From NCBI GenBank assembly GCA_022925895.1, contig JAKSYS010000099.1:58967-122966 (forward strand): DNA of 64,000 nucleotides, in the 5' to 3' direction. The DNA comes from Fragilaria crotonensis (lineage: Eukaryota > Bacillariophyta > Fragilariophyceae > Fragilariales > Fragilariaceae). Both the position numbers and the translations under genes were made by a program. Every line of letters begins with the position of its first letter. Within the stretch, counting starts at the first letter, position 1. The notes under the pieces are model-generated. The model worked only from the letters and a program-made list of their open reading frames with translations. It was not told the origin of the DNA and ran no database searches. This document shows, piece after piece, positions 20,431 through 30,642 of this stretch.

Positions 20431-23058
20431 TTAGAGCTCGTCATAGGCACCGCCCGACGTTTTGGATTTTCCTTCGGGAGGATTATTAACCAGAACGTCG
20501 TCGAATGTGCCTTTTCTGGCATCATCAGATTCCACTACAGTGACATGATCGGGAGGTTCTCCTGACAAATACTTCGCCCAAACTGTCTTCAATCCAGCTT
20601 CGAAGTTCTTGACGTACCGAGGAACGTCCCAATACGGATGCATGGGATTTCGTTGTGTTGCCGTAGCGATGAGTTTCTCTCGAATCGTCTTGAGTTTCGA
20701 CGGGTTCAATCCGAGATCAATGGCAATCGCCTCGTACTGCAGAGGGCCATCGTATGCGTTTAATTCCTCCAAACCGAGAACAACGTTCGCTGATGTGGAA
20801 ACTCTGGACGACATGTCGACTCCGTCACTACGAGTGACGATGGGCACTCCTCCGTAGAGCGCATCTTGCGCGACTGTGTGGCCATTGTAAGGCCTTGGAA
20901 CGGAAGGAAATGGATAAGTTAGTCACATCAAGCAGCGCAGGTAGTTTATTCAGATTGCCAAATGCGACTGTAACACCTACCACGAATCGAGCATCACGTT
21001 ACAAAAATCTTGATTTCGCATTTGATGGTCGAATGGATTCTTTTGCCACGGTAGGAAGTGAATTCGAGAGTTCAACTCATCTCCATCGCCATGAACAAAT
21101 GAATCTTCATCAGCATTCCCATCCGAGGTCCCCGCCGTTTCATGAATAAACTTCCGGAAGTATGCTACTCCCGTTGTCGGATTCTCCAACAGACAGAGCA
21201 TTGAATCAGGAACTTCTCTAAGAATTCGGATCCAACTTCTCACCGTTGCTGGATTATTCTTCAGAAACTTATTATAATTGCAATACACGATGGATGGCGT
21301 CGCTGGGCCTTCCTTTGCACTTGCCAGGCACCGATTCGTCTGTGGACTGCCCGAACCAGGCGTATAAGGGACTTTCTTCTCCGGATAATCGATTGTAGGA
21401 ACTCGGACCTCCTTTTGAACTGCATGGCCTTTGGAAAAGAAGTGGTTGGGAAGGTAGATTAATTTCTCCACGTACAAATGCTGAAGATGTGGTGGTGACG
21501 TGACCATGTCGGTGAAGAGATAGTCAACGAACTGGGCGCCACTCGTTCCCAAGTATTCTTGATGCCAAATTTGAACAGGTGCAGGTCGAAGGGTGAAAAG
21601 TCCTTGAGCACGTTCACCTTGTCGAGCGTAGCCATCCCATTCCATCAGAATGTGGATCTTTTTATCGTGAACATACCGCGCCAATCCAATATGATCCGAT
21701 TTGTATTCTTGGACATCGTGGAAGAAGTCAACATTGGCTTTCACGCGTTCCCTCCAGTCAACACCGCGCATACCATGCTGGATAAAGAGAGGACTGTCGG
21801 GAGGCCCCAATGAAAAGATGTGAACCTCAAATTGTGTGGTGTCGAAGAATCGGAACATGTCGTGTGACAAGTAAAGAACTGCCTTGGAGTTGAATCCCGA
21901 CGCTACGATACCAATACGAATTTTAGCCCCCGGCTTAGCCGCCTCTTTCACAAAATCTGCACGGCTTGCCGCGGGGTCGTAAGGAAGATCGGGAGGCAGC
22001 GGTGTAATCTCTCCACGACCGACAACTCGCTGAGACAGATCCTCCACATAGGCCGCACTCTCGGCCACGTAGCGCTTCAGAATGGGATCAACAGGATATC
22101 CCAGCATCATGTGGGGGTGAGCCGACATGGAGCGAACCCAATGAAACGTTCCGTCCTCGTTTTCTTTCCTATACTGAGCAGCCTCAAGTCTGGAAACTTC
22201 CTCAATACGCTTCATGTCCGCGTCGAACTGAGTACCATTGAAGCCCCAATCAATAATCATGTTGCGACAGTATACAGCATTTGTGCACGACGGACTGAGA
22301 TTATGTTGAGATTTCTCGCAAGAAATCTCAAACACATCTGCACACTTTTCGTAATTTCTCTCTTGGAAGTGAATGCTCGCAACTTCATAAAGCTGCTCTG
22401 GCGATTTCACCTTGAAGGCAAGCTTTTCCCCTCCTCCACCCCCTTCTCCGTCGTTGTCATCGTCCTCATCTTCATCTTCGTCCTCGTCGTCATGCTCTTG
22501 CTTCGTTGCAGCTCCGTCAAAAGCCAGCCCCATCGCTGTAACTCGCTCTTGCAATAGAAGTGCTTCTTCATTCTTCGGATCCACGTGGAGCGCTTGCTTG
22601 AGATACATTTTTCCCATTGGAAATTGTCCTCGTCCTATGGATTCTTGAGCAATATAAACGAATCCATCAGCGACGCGACCTTGTACTGCAAAACATTGAA
22701 TGAATGCATTAAAGACTTCCTCGACCGTATACGCATCTCTGCTCTTTTCCTGCATCAAAACGGCTCTCCAAAAATGCATGGCTGCCTTGTCATACTCGAG
22801 TTTATCAAACAATTTCTTTCCCTCGGCAAAATTGGCGGGACCATTGTGCATTGGAATTTTCGTTGGAAACTCGAGAACAATGGCGGCATCGGCAAACATG
22901 ATGAATGGCAGTTGCAGCTTCTGTAGTAGTTGGACCTCATGCAAGGGAGTCCAGGTCGCGAGCATTGTTGCCAACAGCATGAACAGGAACCTCATGTTGC
23001 GTGCATAGCAACTGACTGCTCGCGAGCGATGCGTCGATGATGCTTGCAACCACACCAT
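20431..23058 (-). CDS. GT41 (O-GlcNAc transferase-like) protein with signal peptide and C-terminal YDEL
   Basis: Exon 1 runs from 23058 down to 20981 and exon 2 from 20893 to 20431. The 87-nt intron (GTAGGT to AAG) joins MLDSW to PYNGHTVAQDALYGGVPIVT. The GT41 catalytic region is clear: IRIGIVASGFNSKAVLYLSH, VHIFSLGPPDSP, HILMEWDGYARQG, LRPAPVQIWHQEYLGTSGA, EKLIYLPNHFF, IVYCNYNKFLKNNPATVRSW and TRSDGVDMSSRVSTS. Two TPR-like helical segments and an acidic Asp/Glu run (about residue 240) precede it. GT41 enzymes normally add O-GlcNAc in the cytosol and nucleus. Here the ATG at 22995 gives a hydrophobic signal sequence (MRFLFMLLATMLATWTPL), and the last residues are GGAYDEL, similar to KDEL/HDEL retrieval signals. 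An ER-resident enzyme is therefore inferred. The upstream ATG at 23058 would make it a signal anchor instead. Confidence 0.82.
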
Positions 23059-24267
23059 GATGAATGATGCCTTACACGTGATGCGGATGCACCTTGCTGT
23101 GTTTGCTGTCGGCCTCCGTGTTTGGAGAGTGATATCTCGTACTGGTACTTGTAGCCTGTGGCACGATCTAATAACGACGCGATTCCAGTAACGACCGTCT
23201 ACCAAGTCTACAGTGCTGTCAAGATCGCTCAAGGTCGGAATGCAGCCCCTTCAACCTCGCACACATTTCTCGCCGTTCCCCGCACCCCACGCTTCACGGC
23301 GTCCGAACCACAAGAACACAATCCACAGTATACAGTACGTGGTACTCCAGTACTGATCTACCATACTTGCATATCAGGTACATGTACCATATACTAGCAC
23401 TACTACAGTACTGTACCTAGTACAATGTACAAGTAACCCAATCGCTGCGTACTGCCGTAGTCCAAGGTCAGGGCTACTGTCGTACTCATTACTGGAGTAC
23501 TACGATTTACAGTGTACCAGCACACGTAGTCCCAATTCCGTATGTCGTATATCAGACGCTGCTGTACGCGCACAATTAACAAACACAGTATTTTATGTGG
23601 AGTTCCTACCTACCGGTAGAGTGCTCCAGTACAATTCTACATCGTACGGACTACCATGTCTGGATGAAACTCCCAGTACAACTCCAGTTCGACCGTGTGC
23701 TGCACTTGGATTTACTCGGAGTACAAGTACTATTAGCCGTACACCGTTAATGTGGACGTGGAGAGCAACTACTAGCATGCACTCCAGTTTACGAGGAATG
23801 ACGTTCTACGCATGCACTTCCGCTTAGGCATTGATCATACTCTCATGCATATCTCCTCAAGTATCTTTGAACGTTGTCGACCGTCTTATGGTCGAGGAGA
23901 ACACAGACTCGCGAACCTCTTTTCGCATGTAGTTGTAAGTGGAATTTCAAGCCGAGTACCGGATCGTTATCTGAGCACATCGCCGTCTGTCATAAATCTC
24001 GCATGCTATGCGCTTCAAAGCAAGCTACTATCGAGTATGGAGCGTTTTTTCATGTGCTCATTATCCATGATAGCCACCGCTATCGCTATTCAAATTGAGA
24101 AAGTGACAAATCTTCAGAAGTTCGCGGTTCAACCTTCGCCCATTTTGCAATTCAACAACGGACAACTTGCAGAGCTTCTCATTCGAGCCAAAGCCGGACA
24201 CACAAAATATTCGACAAGACGATTAAACAGAACCATCTTTCTTCTGTGCTGTCACAGGGTGCATGCG
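23059..24267. promoter_or_regulatory. Divergent upstream region of GT41 and LRR genes
   Basis: About 1.2 kb between two start codons facing outward. From 23330 to 23780 it is dense in AGTACTGTAC and GTACTCCAGTAC words and contains the palindrome CTACCGGTAG near 23610. No gene is supported; a plus-strand open stretch before 24268 is just an upstream extension of the LRR frame. Confidence 0.4.
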
Positions 24268-26099
24268 ATGAAGATCGTTTCGTTGACCTCGCTACTTGCG
24301 GCACTCAGTCTCTCAACAGCAGCCGCCGACAGAGGCTTTGCGGCAAGCATCAGCGAACGAAAGTTGGAAGCATCAAGCGGTCACACAGATGAAACCAAGA
24401 TTGATAGTGGTGATTATGGTAAATCTGGCAAGGGGAACAGCGGCCACTCTCGAAAGGGGGGATTGAAAACGAGCCACGGCAAAAAGAAGTCTCAGAAGAG
24501 CACAGGACCCGGTAGCGACTCGGTAAGGGAGGCAAGAAAGGAGGTAAAGGCGATTCTGTCAAAGGAAGAGGCAAGAAGGGAGTCGACGATTCTGGTGAGT
24601 ATCTTTCTCGTATCAACACCTTTCCCCTGCCGCCACTCATCCCATGTCCACCTCCACCAAATAATGGGATGCCAGATGCTGGAACTACTGGACCACCTGC
24701 AGGCGCTACTGCTGCCCCAGGCGCCCCACAACCTGTAACGAAGCCACCAACAACGATCGGGACGCCAACTGCTGGCGGGGCCACTCCTTCCCCAACCTCG
24801 TCGCTGACACCAGAGCAAATTGCCTGTAACTTTCTAAGCATTCCATCTCTCGCTGAGTGTCGATCGACACTTCACATCGAACCACCATTGGGCAATTGGA
24901 ACACCACGCCAACAACGATTCCGAGCGAGATCGGGCTCTTGACGCAGCTGACGTACTTGGAATTGCTCGACAATCGCCTGACAGGTAGCATCCCCTCATC
25001 CTTGGCAAGTCTCACGCAACTGGAGTATTTGGATTTTTCCTTCAATGCAATAACTGGAAGAATTCCATCATCCTTGTCAAGCCTCACCAAGTTGACCTTT
25101 TTGGTGGTGCTCCAGAATGAATTGACTGGAAGTATCCCGCCATCCTTGTCCAGTCTCACGCAACTGGAAGTTTTGGATTTGGAATCCAATGAACTGACGG
25201 GGAGTATTCCATCATCCTTGTCAAGCCTCACGAAGCTGACGTACTTGAATTTGTTCTCAAATAAGTTGACAGGAAGTATTCCATCATCCTTGTCGAGCCT
25301 CACAGAGCTGACTTATTTCAGGATCGCAGTCAATAAATTGACTGGGAGTATCCCATCATCCTTGTCAATGCTGACGCAGCTCACGGCGTTGTCACTCGGC
25401 TACAATGATTTCACTGGAAGCATCCCCTCGTCGTTTGCCAACCTCACGCAACTGCAAACCTACTTAGATTTGAACGGCATCAATCTGACAGGGAGCATTC
25501 CGTCGTTCCTTTCAAGCCTCACACTGTTGGAGAGCTTACAGTTTCGTTCCAATGCATTAACCGGAAGCATTCCATCGTCATATTCCCGTCTGACGGCGTT
25601 GAGGGATTTGTCCCTCGACGGCAATGAATTGACGGGGACCATTCCGTCGACCCTTTCAAACCTTTCGCAGCTTCAATACTTAGTACTCGACAACAATAAG
25701 TTCACAGGAAGTATTCCATCGTTCATTTCAAGCCTCGTGCGGCTGGAGCTCCTATATCTCCGCTTCAATGAATTGACCGGGACCATACCCTCGGACATGT
25801 CTAGTCTGACGGAGCTTCTTGAGTTGTTGCTGAACGACAATATGTTGTCAGGGAGCATTCCTTCCTCTCTTTCCAACCTCTCGAGGCTCCAAACTTTGAC
25901 TTTGAACAACAACACGTTGACTGGGAGCGTTCCGTCATCCATCTTTGGCCTTTCAAGCATTAGGGCAATAGGCATGGCTGGCAATGAATTGACGGGCAGC
26001 ATTCCGGCCTCCTTCTGCTCACAAGCGTCTGTCTCTATCGATTGTGGTGAAATCGAATGCAGCTGTTGTCTAAATGCTTCGTACTTTCCATGTCCCTAA
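24268..26099 (+). CDS. Secreted leucine-rich-repeat protein, one apparent frameshift
   Basis: The product starts with a signal peptide (MKIVSLTSLLAALSLSTAAA, then DRGFA). A Gly/Lys/Ser-rich linker follows and then a Pro/Thr-rich segment (PPAGATAAPGAPQPVTKPP). Fifteen consecutive 24-residue plant-type LRRs come next, of the form LTQLTYLxLxxNxLTGSIPSSLSS. The protein ends in a Cys-rich cap (SFCSQASVSIDCGEIECSCC). There is no transmembrane anchor or kinase, so it is probably extracellular or cell-wall associated and may bind ligands or other surface proteins. The reading frame moves by one base at 24520-24524 (gactcggtaag). Adding one G would keep the Gly/Lys linker GKGGKKGGKGD running into DDSGEYLSRINTFPLPP, so a lost base is likelier than an intron, although the nearby gtgagt at 24595 is a possible donor. 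Confidence 0.82.
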
Positions 26100-26725
26100 T
26101 AACGGCCAGTGCTGATGATCGATGGTGTTTAGTGAATGCCGAAAACTACATCGTAGTCGAGTCGATGGCGTCCGCTTTAATCTTCTGAAACCTTTTCACC
26201 AGAAAGCACGAAGTACATCAAGTACAGTAGTGGTACCAGTATTGTAGTTGTCGATTACTCCGAGTATATACAATATAAGAGGCACAAGGAGACCATTACT
26301 GAGTAATGAGCCCAGTATGGCAGTACTCCAACTCTACTACCGGTAGACCTGGTACCTTGTATCAGGCTTGCGATGCTTCTATGATATGCACATAAATTCA
26401 TATGACATACATGCAATTATAGAGATGTTAAGAATCTACACTACCGAAGTACCACCTTGCTTTCAGTACTGTAATGCGTCTAACGGCAACCATCAATTCA
26501 AGCTCTCAAAATGCAGCCCTACTACCGTAGAGCTATTTTATACCGTTTATGACATCCCCATCATTCTGTTCTAAAGGCGTACCCCCAACTACAGTAACAT
26601 CCTTATTGGCCGAGTAGAATACATCTACTTGTTGTAGACTGCGCATTCACATTTGCATCCAACAAGACAAGTCAAGCGTAAAACGCATCGGACAAAAGCG
26701 AAGACTGATCATCGCAGAAACACCG
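26100..26725. other. Intergenic region
   Basis: A 626-bp region between the LRR gene and DPH2 with no gene. AGTACT words and one CTACCGGTAG palindrome occur at 26215-26350. Confidence 0.45.
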
Positions 26726-28324
26726 ATGAGTAGAGTACCTCCGCAATTGCATTTTGACGATGGTTCTCGCATCATCACATCGTCGCAACATCAACAGCAG
26801 CAGAATTCATCCAAATTAAACGAAAACAACATGGATCAGAGCAGCTGCAGCGATACATCAGTCCGCGGTTCCATGTCGATTCATTATTATTATGAAATTG
26901 ATAGAATATCGAACGCCGTGTTGGACCTTCTGGAGAAACGACCACGAACGAAGGATGATGGCTGGCTGTGTCGCATTGCGCTTCAATTTCCAGACTCCTT
27001 GTTGCAGGATGCTGCGGACGTTTGTTGGGCATTGGAAGGTGCGTTTAGCGCCGTGGACGACGAGAACGGAAGGCAACCATTGATATTCATCCTGGGTGAC
27101 ACGACCTTTGGATCGTGCTGTCCCGACGAAGTTTCGGCGAATCATCTCGATGCCGATGTTCTGGTCCACTTTGGTCACGCATGTTTGAGTCCAACCATGT
27201 CCTTGCCTGTACTGTATTCGTTTGGTATCAGCAACATTGATATTTCGGCGTGTGTCGAAGCTGTATTGGACCAAGTCAAATTATCCGGCACACAAAAAAT
27301 TCTGCTGCTATTCCAAGTTCAATATCATCACGCTATGCAAGATCTTCAAACTGCACTTTGTGAAAAGGGGGATTTACAAGTCGTTGCTGGGGTTATACCC
27401 AACCAAGATGTGCACCACCGTCACGACGATGCCGACGTCGAGCAATCTGATGACCAACAAGGGTTTGTCAAAATTGGAGGACTAGACATCCCCGCAGATT
27501 TGGACATTTCTCAATTCACAGCACTCTACATTGGAGACCCAGCTCGGAGTAAGCAATACGTCAACATCATGTTACGATTCACTTCGATGTCCACAACGTC
27601 GCCGAGCGCCATTTGGACATTTCGTCCGAACGATTCCACGCTGAATACGTCCCTTCCAACCGACATTCAGCGACAACTCAATCGACGTTTCTTCTTGACC
27701 CAAAAGGCTCGTGACGCAACAACATTTGGAATCCTAGTTGGCACACTCTCCCAACGACACTTCACATCGGCCGTGGCATCGTTGCAGACATTAATTCACA
27801 ATGCCAATCGATCCTGCTATACATTTGCTGTTGGAAAAATCAATGGTGCAAAACTGGCCAATTTTGGTGAAATTGATTGCTACGTTCTCGTTGCTTGCAG
27901 CGAAACATCCCTGTTGGACTTTGAGCGAGATTTGCATGTCCCTGTCATTACTCCTTTGGAACTGGATATTGCTCTTGGGAATAAGGAATGGGGAGACTAT
28001 ACTCTGGATTATGTTGATTTTCTGGCGAATGCCCAAGATCGCATTCCCGTTGATACCAATGATGATACCGATGATAATGATGCACCATACTTTTCTTTAG
28101 TGAGCGGAACCTTTGAAGACTCGAGGAAGAATAATGGTTCGGCGGCATCTGTGAATCTCTCGGCACTCCCCGGACAAGGACAGCTGTCCACGTACACGAG
28201 CAAGGGTGCCGAATTTTTGAAACAGCGCCAGTATCAAGGACTCGAGACGCAACTTGGAGAAACCAAAGTTCATGCTGCCATTCCCGGTCAGAGCGGAATC
28301 GCTTCTAATTATGGTGAACGGTGA
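26726..28324 (+). CDS. DPH2: Diphthamide biosynthesis protein 2
   Basis: Dph2 pairs with the radical-SAM-like subunit Dph1 to transfer a 3-amino-3-carboxypropyl group to a histidine of elongation factor 2, the first step of diphthamide synthesis. The ORF is intact at 532 residues with one exon. Diagnostic motifs are IALQFPDSLLQDA, FILGDTTFGSCCPDEVSANH (one of the conserved Cys sites), ADVLVHFGHACLSPTMSLPV, LYIGDPARSKQYVNIMLRF, FGILVGTLSQRHF and YVLVACSETSLLDFERDLHV followed by PVITPLELDIAL. The first 55 residues are a low-complexity Gln/Ser/Asn extension. An acidic Asp-rich loop (NDDTDDNDAPYFSLVSGTFE) and the YQGLETQLGE C-terminal motif are also typical of Dph2. The start is the first ATG in frame. 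Confidence 0.92.
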   Translation: MSRVPPQLHFDDGSRIITSSQHQQQQNSSKLNENNMDQSSCSDTSVRGSMSIHYYYEIDRISNAVLDLLEKRPRTKDDGWLCRIALQFPDSLLQDAADVCWALEGAFSAVDDENGRQPLIFILGDTTFGSCCPDEVSANHLDADVLVHFGHACLSPTMSLPVLYSFGISNIDISACVEAVLDQVKLSGTQKILLLFQVQYHHAMQDLQTALCEKGDLQVVAGVIPNQDVHHRHDDADVEQSDDQQGFVKIGGLDIPADLDISQFTALYIGDPARSKQYVNIMLRFTSMSTTSPSAIWTFRPNDSTLNTSLPTDIQRQLNRRFFLTQKARDATTFGILVGTLSQRHFTSAVASLQTLIHNANRSCYTFAVGKINGAKLANFGEIDCYVLVACSETSLLDFERDLHVPVITPLELDIALGNKEWGDYTLDYVDFLANAQDRIPVDTNDDTDDNDAPYFSLVSGTFEDSRKNNGSAASVNLSALPGQGQLSTYTSKGAEFLKQRQYQGLETQLGETKVHAAIPGQSGIASNYGER

Positions 28325-28789
28325 TGCGCCGTGTCTATGAAATCTCCGTTGGCGGCAGTGGAAACAATGAAAAGTGAGCAAGTTGATTCACCGTTAAATG
28401 GCTTCTTGACCTGCATTAGCCGAGCCGTATAGCGTACGCTGTACTTTAGTGATATTACGGTACAGCTGTATAGAGCAGAGACAGATAACTCCGGGTTGGA
28501 TTTGATTCCTTCACAAAGGGCAATGAAACGCCGATATAGAAGCATACATATATGTATATCTATTTACAAATGTGTGCAAGCGGAGTACCATGTAGAGCTT
28601 ACATACAATACATGCTACAGTCCCACCACGACTTGACATCGCTGAGTGAATGTGCGATTGTTGATGCTTTGCACATAACAATGACAACAGACACGAGAAC
28701 TCGATTACAAGTATTACATCAAGACTTTTGATTGCACATTTCAGAGTTGGGGGGAAAGCCTTGACAAGGAACAAGTGATCTTCAAGTCC
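28325..28789. other. Intergenic region
   Basis: A 465-bp region between two tandem plus-strand genes. It presumably holds the DPH2 3' UTR and the GCDH promoter. No other feature is seen. Confidence 0.45.
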
Positions 28790-30133
28790 ATGTTGTTCCT
28801 ATCACACTTGCAGAGACGTTGTCAACGTCCCATTGTGCTCGTGCAACATGTCCAAAGGAAACGCCTGACATTCACCGCAAGGTCAGAACCAGTAGCTGCA
28901 ACAAAGGCACAAATAACAACCAAACCGGAGACGTTTGCATCATCCTACGATTGGAACGATCCCTTTCGTCTCCGCAGTCAACTGACCGACGATGAAGTTG
29001 CCGTATGGGACGCTGCATCCAAATTCTGTCAGTCGGAGCTGCAACCCTCGATTGTTGATGCGAATCGTCACGAAAAGACATTGGATCACACTCTCATGCG
29101 AAAAATGGGCAATGCGGGACTGCTCGGAGCCACAATTCCCGTATCCTACGGTGGATTGGGACTTGGGTACGTTTCGTACGGACTTTTGACCACCGAGTTG
29201 GAACGCGTCGATTCGGCCTACCGATCGGCCATGAGCGTGCAGTCCTCGTTGGTGATGCATCCCATTTATGAATACGGAACAGAACGAATGCGTCGCAAGT
29301 ATTTGCCCGAATTGGCGAGTGGCAACTTTATTGGATGCTTTGGTTTGACAGAACCGAATCACGGATCGGACCCATCGTCCATGGAAACACGAGCACGTTA
29401 CGATGCGGGAACGAATGAATTTGTATTGAATGGGAGCAAGAATTGGATTACGAATTCACCCATTTCCGATGTGTACGTCATCTGGGCGAGGAATGAAGAA
29501 GGGAAGATTCGAGGATATTTGGTAGAGCGTGGAACTCCTGGTCTCGAGGCGCCTGCCATTGAAGGCAAGTTCAGTCTCAGAGCGTCCATCACTGGAATGA
29601 TATTCCTCGATGACGTTCGTATTCCCAAGGAAAATGAATTCCCCAAAATCTCTGGCTTGAAGGGACCATTTGGCTGTTTGAATAGGGCTCGATATGGCAT
29701 TGCATGGGGGGTGTTGGGCGCTGCCGAGAATTGCTTGCAGATCGCTCGCGATTATACATTGACAAGGATGCAATTCGGTTCACCACTGGCATCGAATCAG
29801 CTGATCCAGAAGAAGCTAGCTGACATGTCAACCGAAATTGCATATGGTCGTCAAGCAGCACTGCAGGTGGGAAGGCTCATGGATCAGGGGAATGCAGCGC
29901 CCGAAATGGTGTCCATGATCAAGAGAAATAATTGTGGGAAAGCCTTGGAAATTGCGCGGACAGCACGAGATATGCTGGGTGGTAACGGTATTTCTGATGA
30001 ATATCACATTATTCGTCACATGATGAACTTGGAGGCTGTCAACACATACGAAGGGACACACGACATTCATGCCTTGATTCTTGGCAAGGCAATCACTGGG
30101 ATCGCAGCCTTTTCTAGCAAAGTCTTGACATGA
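28790..30133 (+). CDS. GCDH: Glutaryl-CoA dehydrogenase, mitochondrial
   Basis: GCDH is an FAD-dependent acyl-CoA dehydrogenase that oxidizes and decarboxylates glutaryl-CoA to crotonyl-CoA in lysine and tryptophan breakdown. The ATG at 28790 gives 447 intact residues. The first 35 are basic and hydrophobic without acidic residues ([20 protein letters not shown]), fitting a mitochondrial presequence. Core motifs are [117 protein letters not shown] and [19 protein letters not shown]. The catalytic glutamate lies in [20 protein letters not shown]. These combinations are characteristic of GCDH rather than short- or medium-chain enzymes. Confidence 0.93.
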   Translation: MLFLSHLQRRCQRPIVLVQHVQRKRLTFTARSEPVAATKAQITTKPETFASSYDWNDPFRLRSQLTDDEVAVWDAASKFCQSELQPSIVDANRHEKTLDHTLMRKMGNAGLLGATIPVSYGGLGLGYVSYGLLTTELERVDSAYRSAMSVQSSLVMHPIYEYGTERMRRKYLPELASGNFIGCFGLTEPNHGSDPSSMETRARYDAGTNEFVLNGSKNWITNSPISDVYVIWARNEEGKIRGYLVERGTPGLEAPAIEGKFSLRASITGMIFLDDVRIPKENEFPKISGLKGPFGCLNRARYGIAWGVLGAAENCLQIARDYTLTRMQFGSPLASNQLIQKKLADMSTEIAYGRQAALQVGRLMDQGNAAPEMVSMIKRNNCGKALEIARTARDMLGGNGISDEYHIIRHMMNLEAVNTYEGTHDIHALILGKAITGIAAFSSKVLT

Positions 30134-30642
30134 ACCTATGCGCTGAGATGTACGGACGGAAGCGCGCGGGGCCCCAGCAGCAACACAGACGTACTTTGTC
30201 AACGTGCCGATGGCAAATTGTGTACTATGAACTCTAGATTTTCGACTGCAGTGAGTTGAGTACGGAAAAGTTCGCACGTCGATGGTCAAGGCCGATATAA
30301 AATGTGACAAGAAAAGGGAAGACTAATCCCTTCGATGAGATAACAAAGGATGAAATCCCGAACCCCAATTCATGATTGAGAAGTCCAAATGAGAAGACCA
30401 TGAGGCTGAAGAGGTTTCTCATTTCCCAGAGCGATGATTCGGGATTCAAGTCGAATGCACATTGAGAGACCTCGAACTCGTGAGACATGGGTTGTGTTCA
30501 TGGTTGCTCGACTCCGACAAGATCCCGATGCAGGTATCGTCAACCATTCATTCCGATGCTCCATATCCAATGCTCGAGTCTTGGGAAGCGTCACACTCTC
30601 AGGTCATACAGGACTGTTAAACCAAATGACTACTTTTTTCCA
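30134..30642. other. Intergenic region
   Basis: A 509-bp region between GCDH and the chitinase gene with no gene. It contains the promoter and 5' UTR of the downstream gene by position. Confidence 0.45.

Noticed and set aside
20977-20981. Stop after MLDSW as the true end of the GT41 protein
   Set aside because: It lies inside an intron; splicing to 20893 restores the conserved YNGHT...GGVP block and the C-terminal domain.
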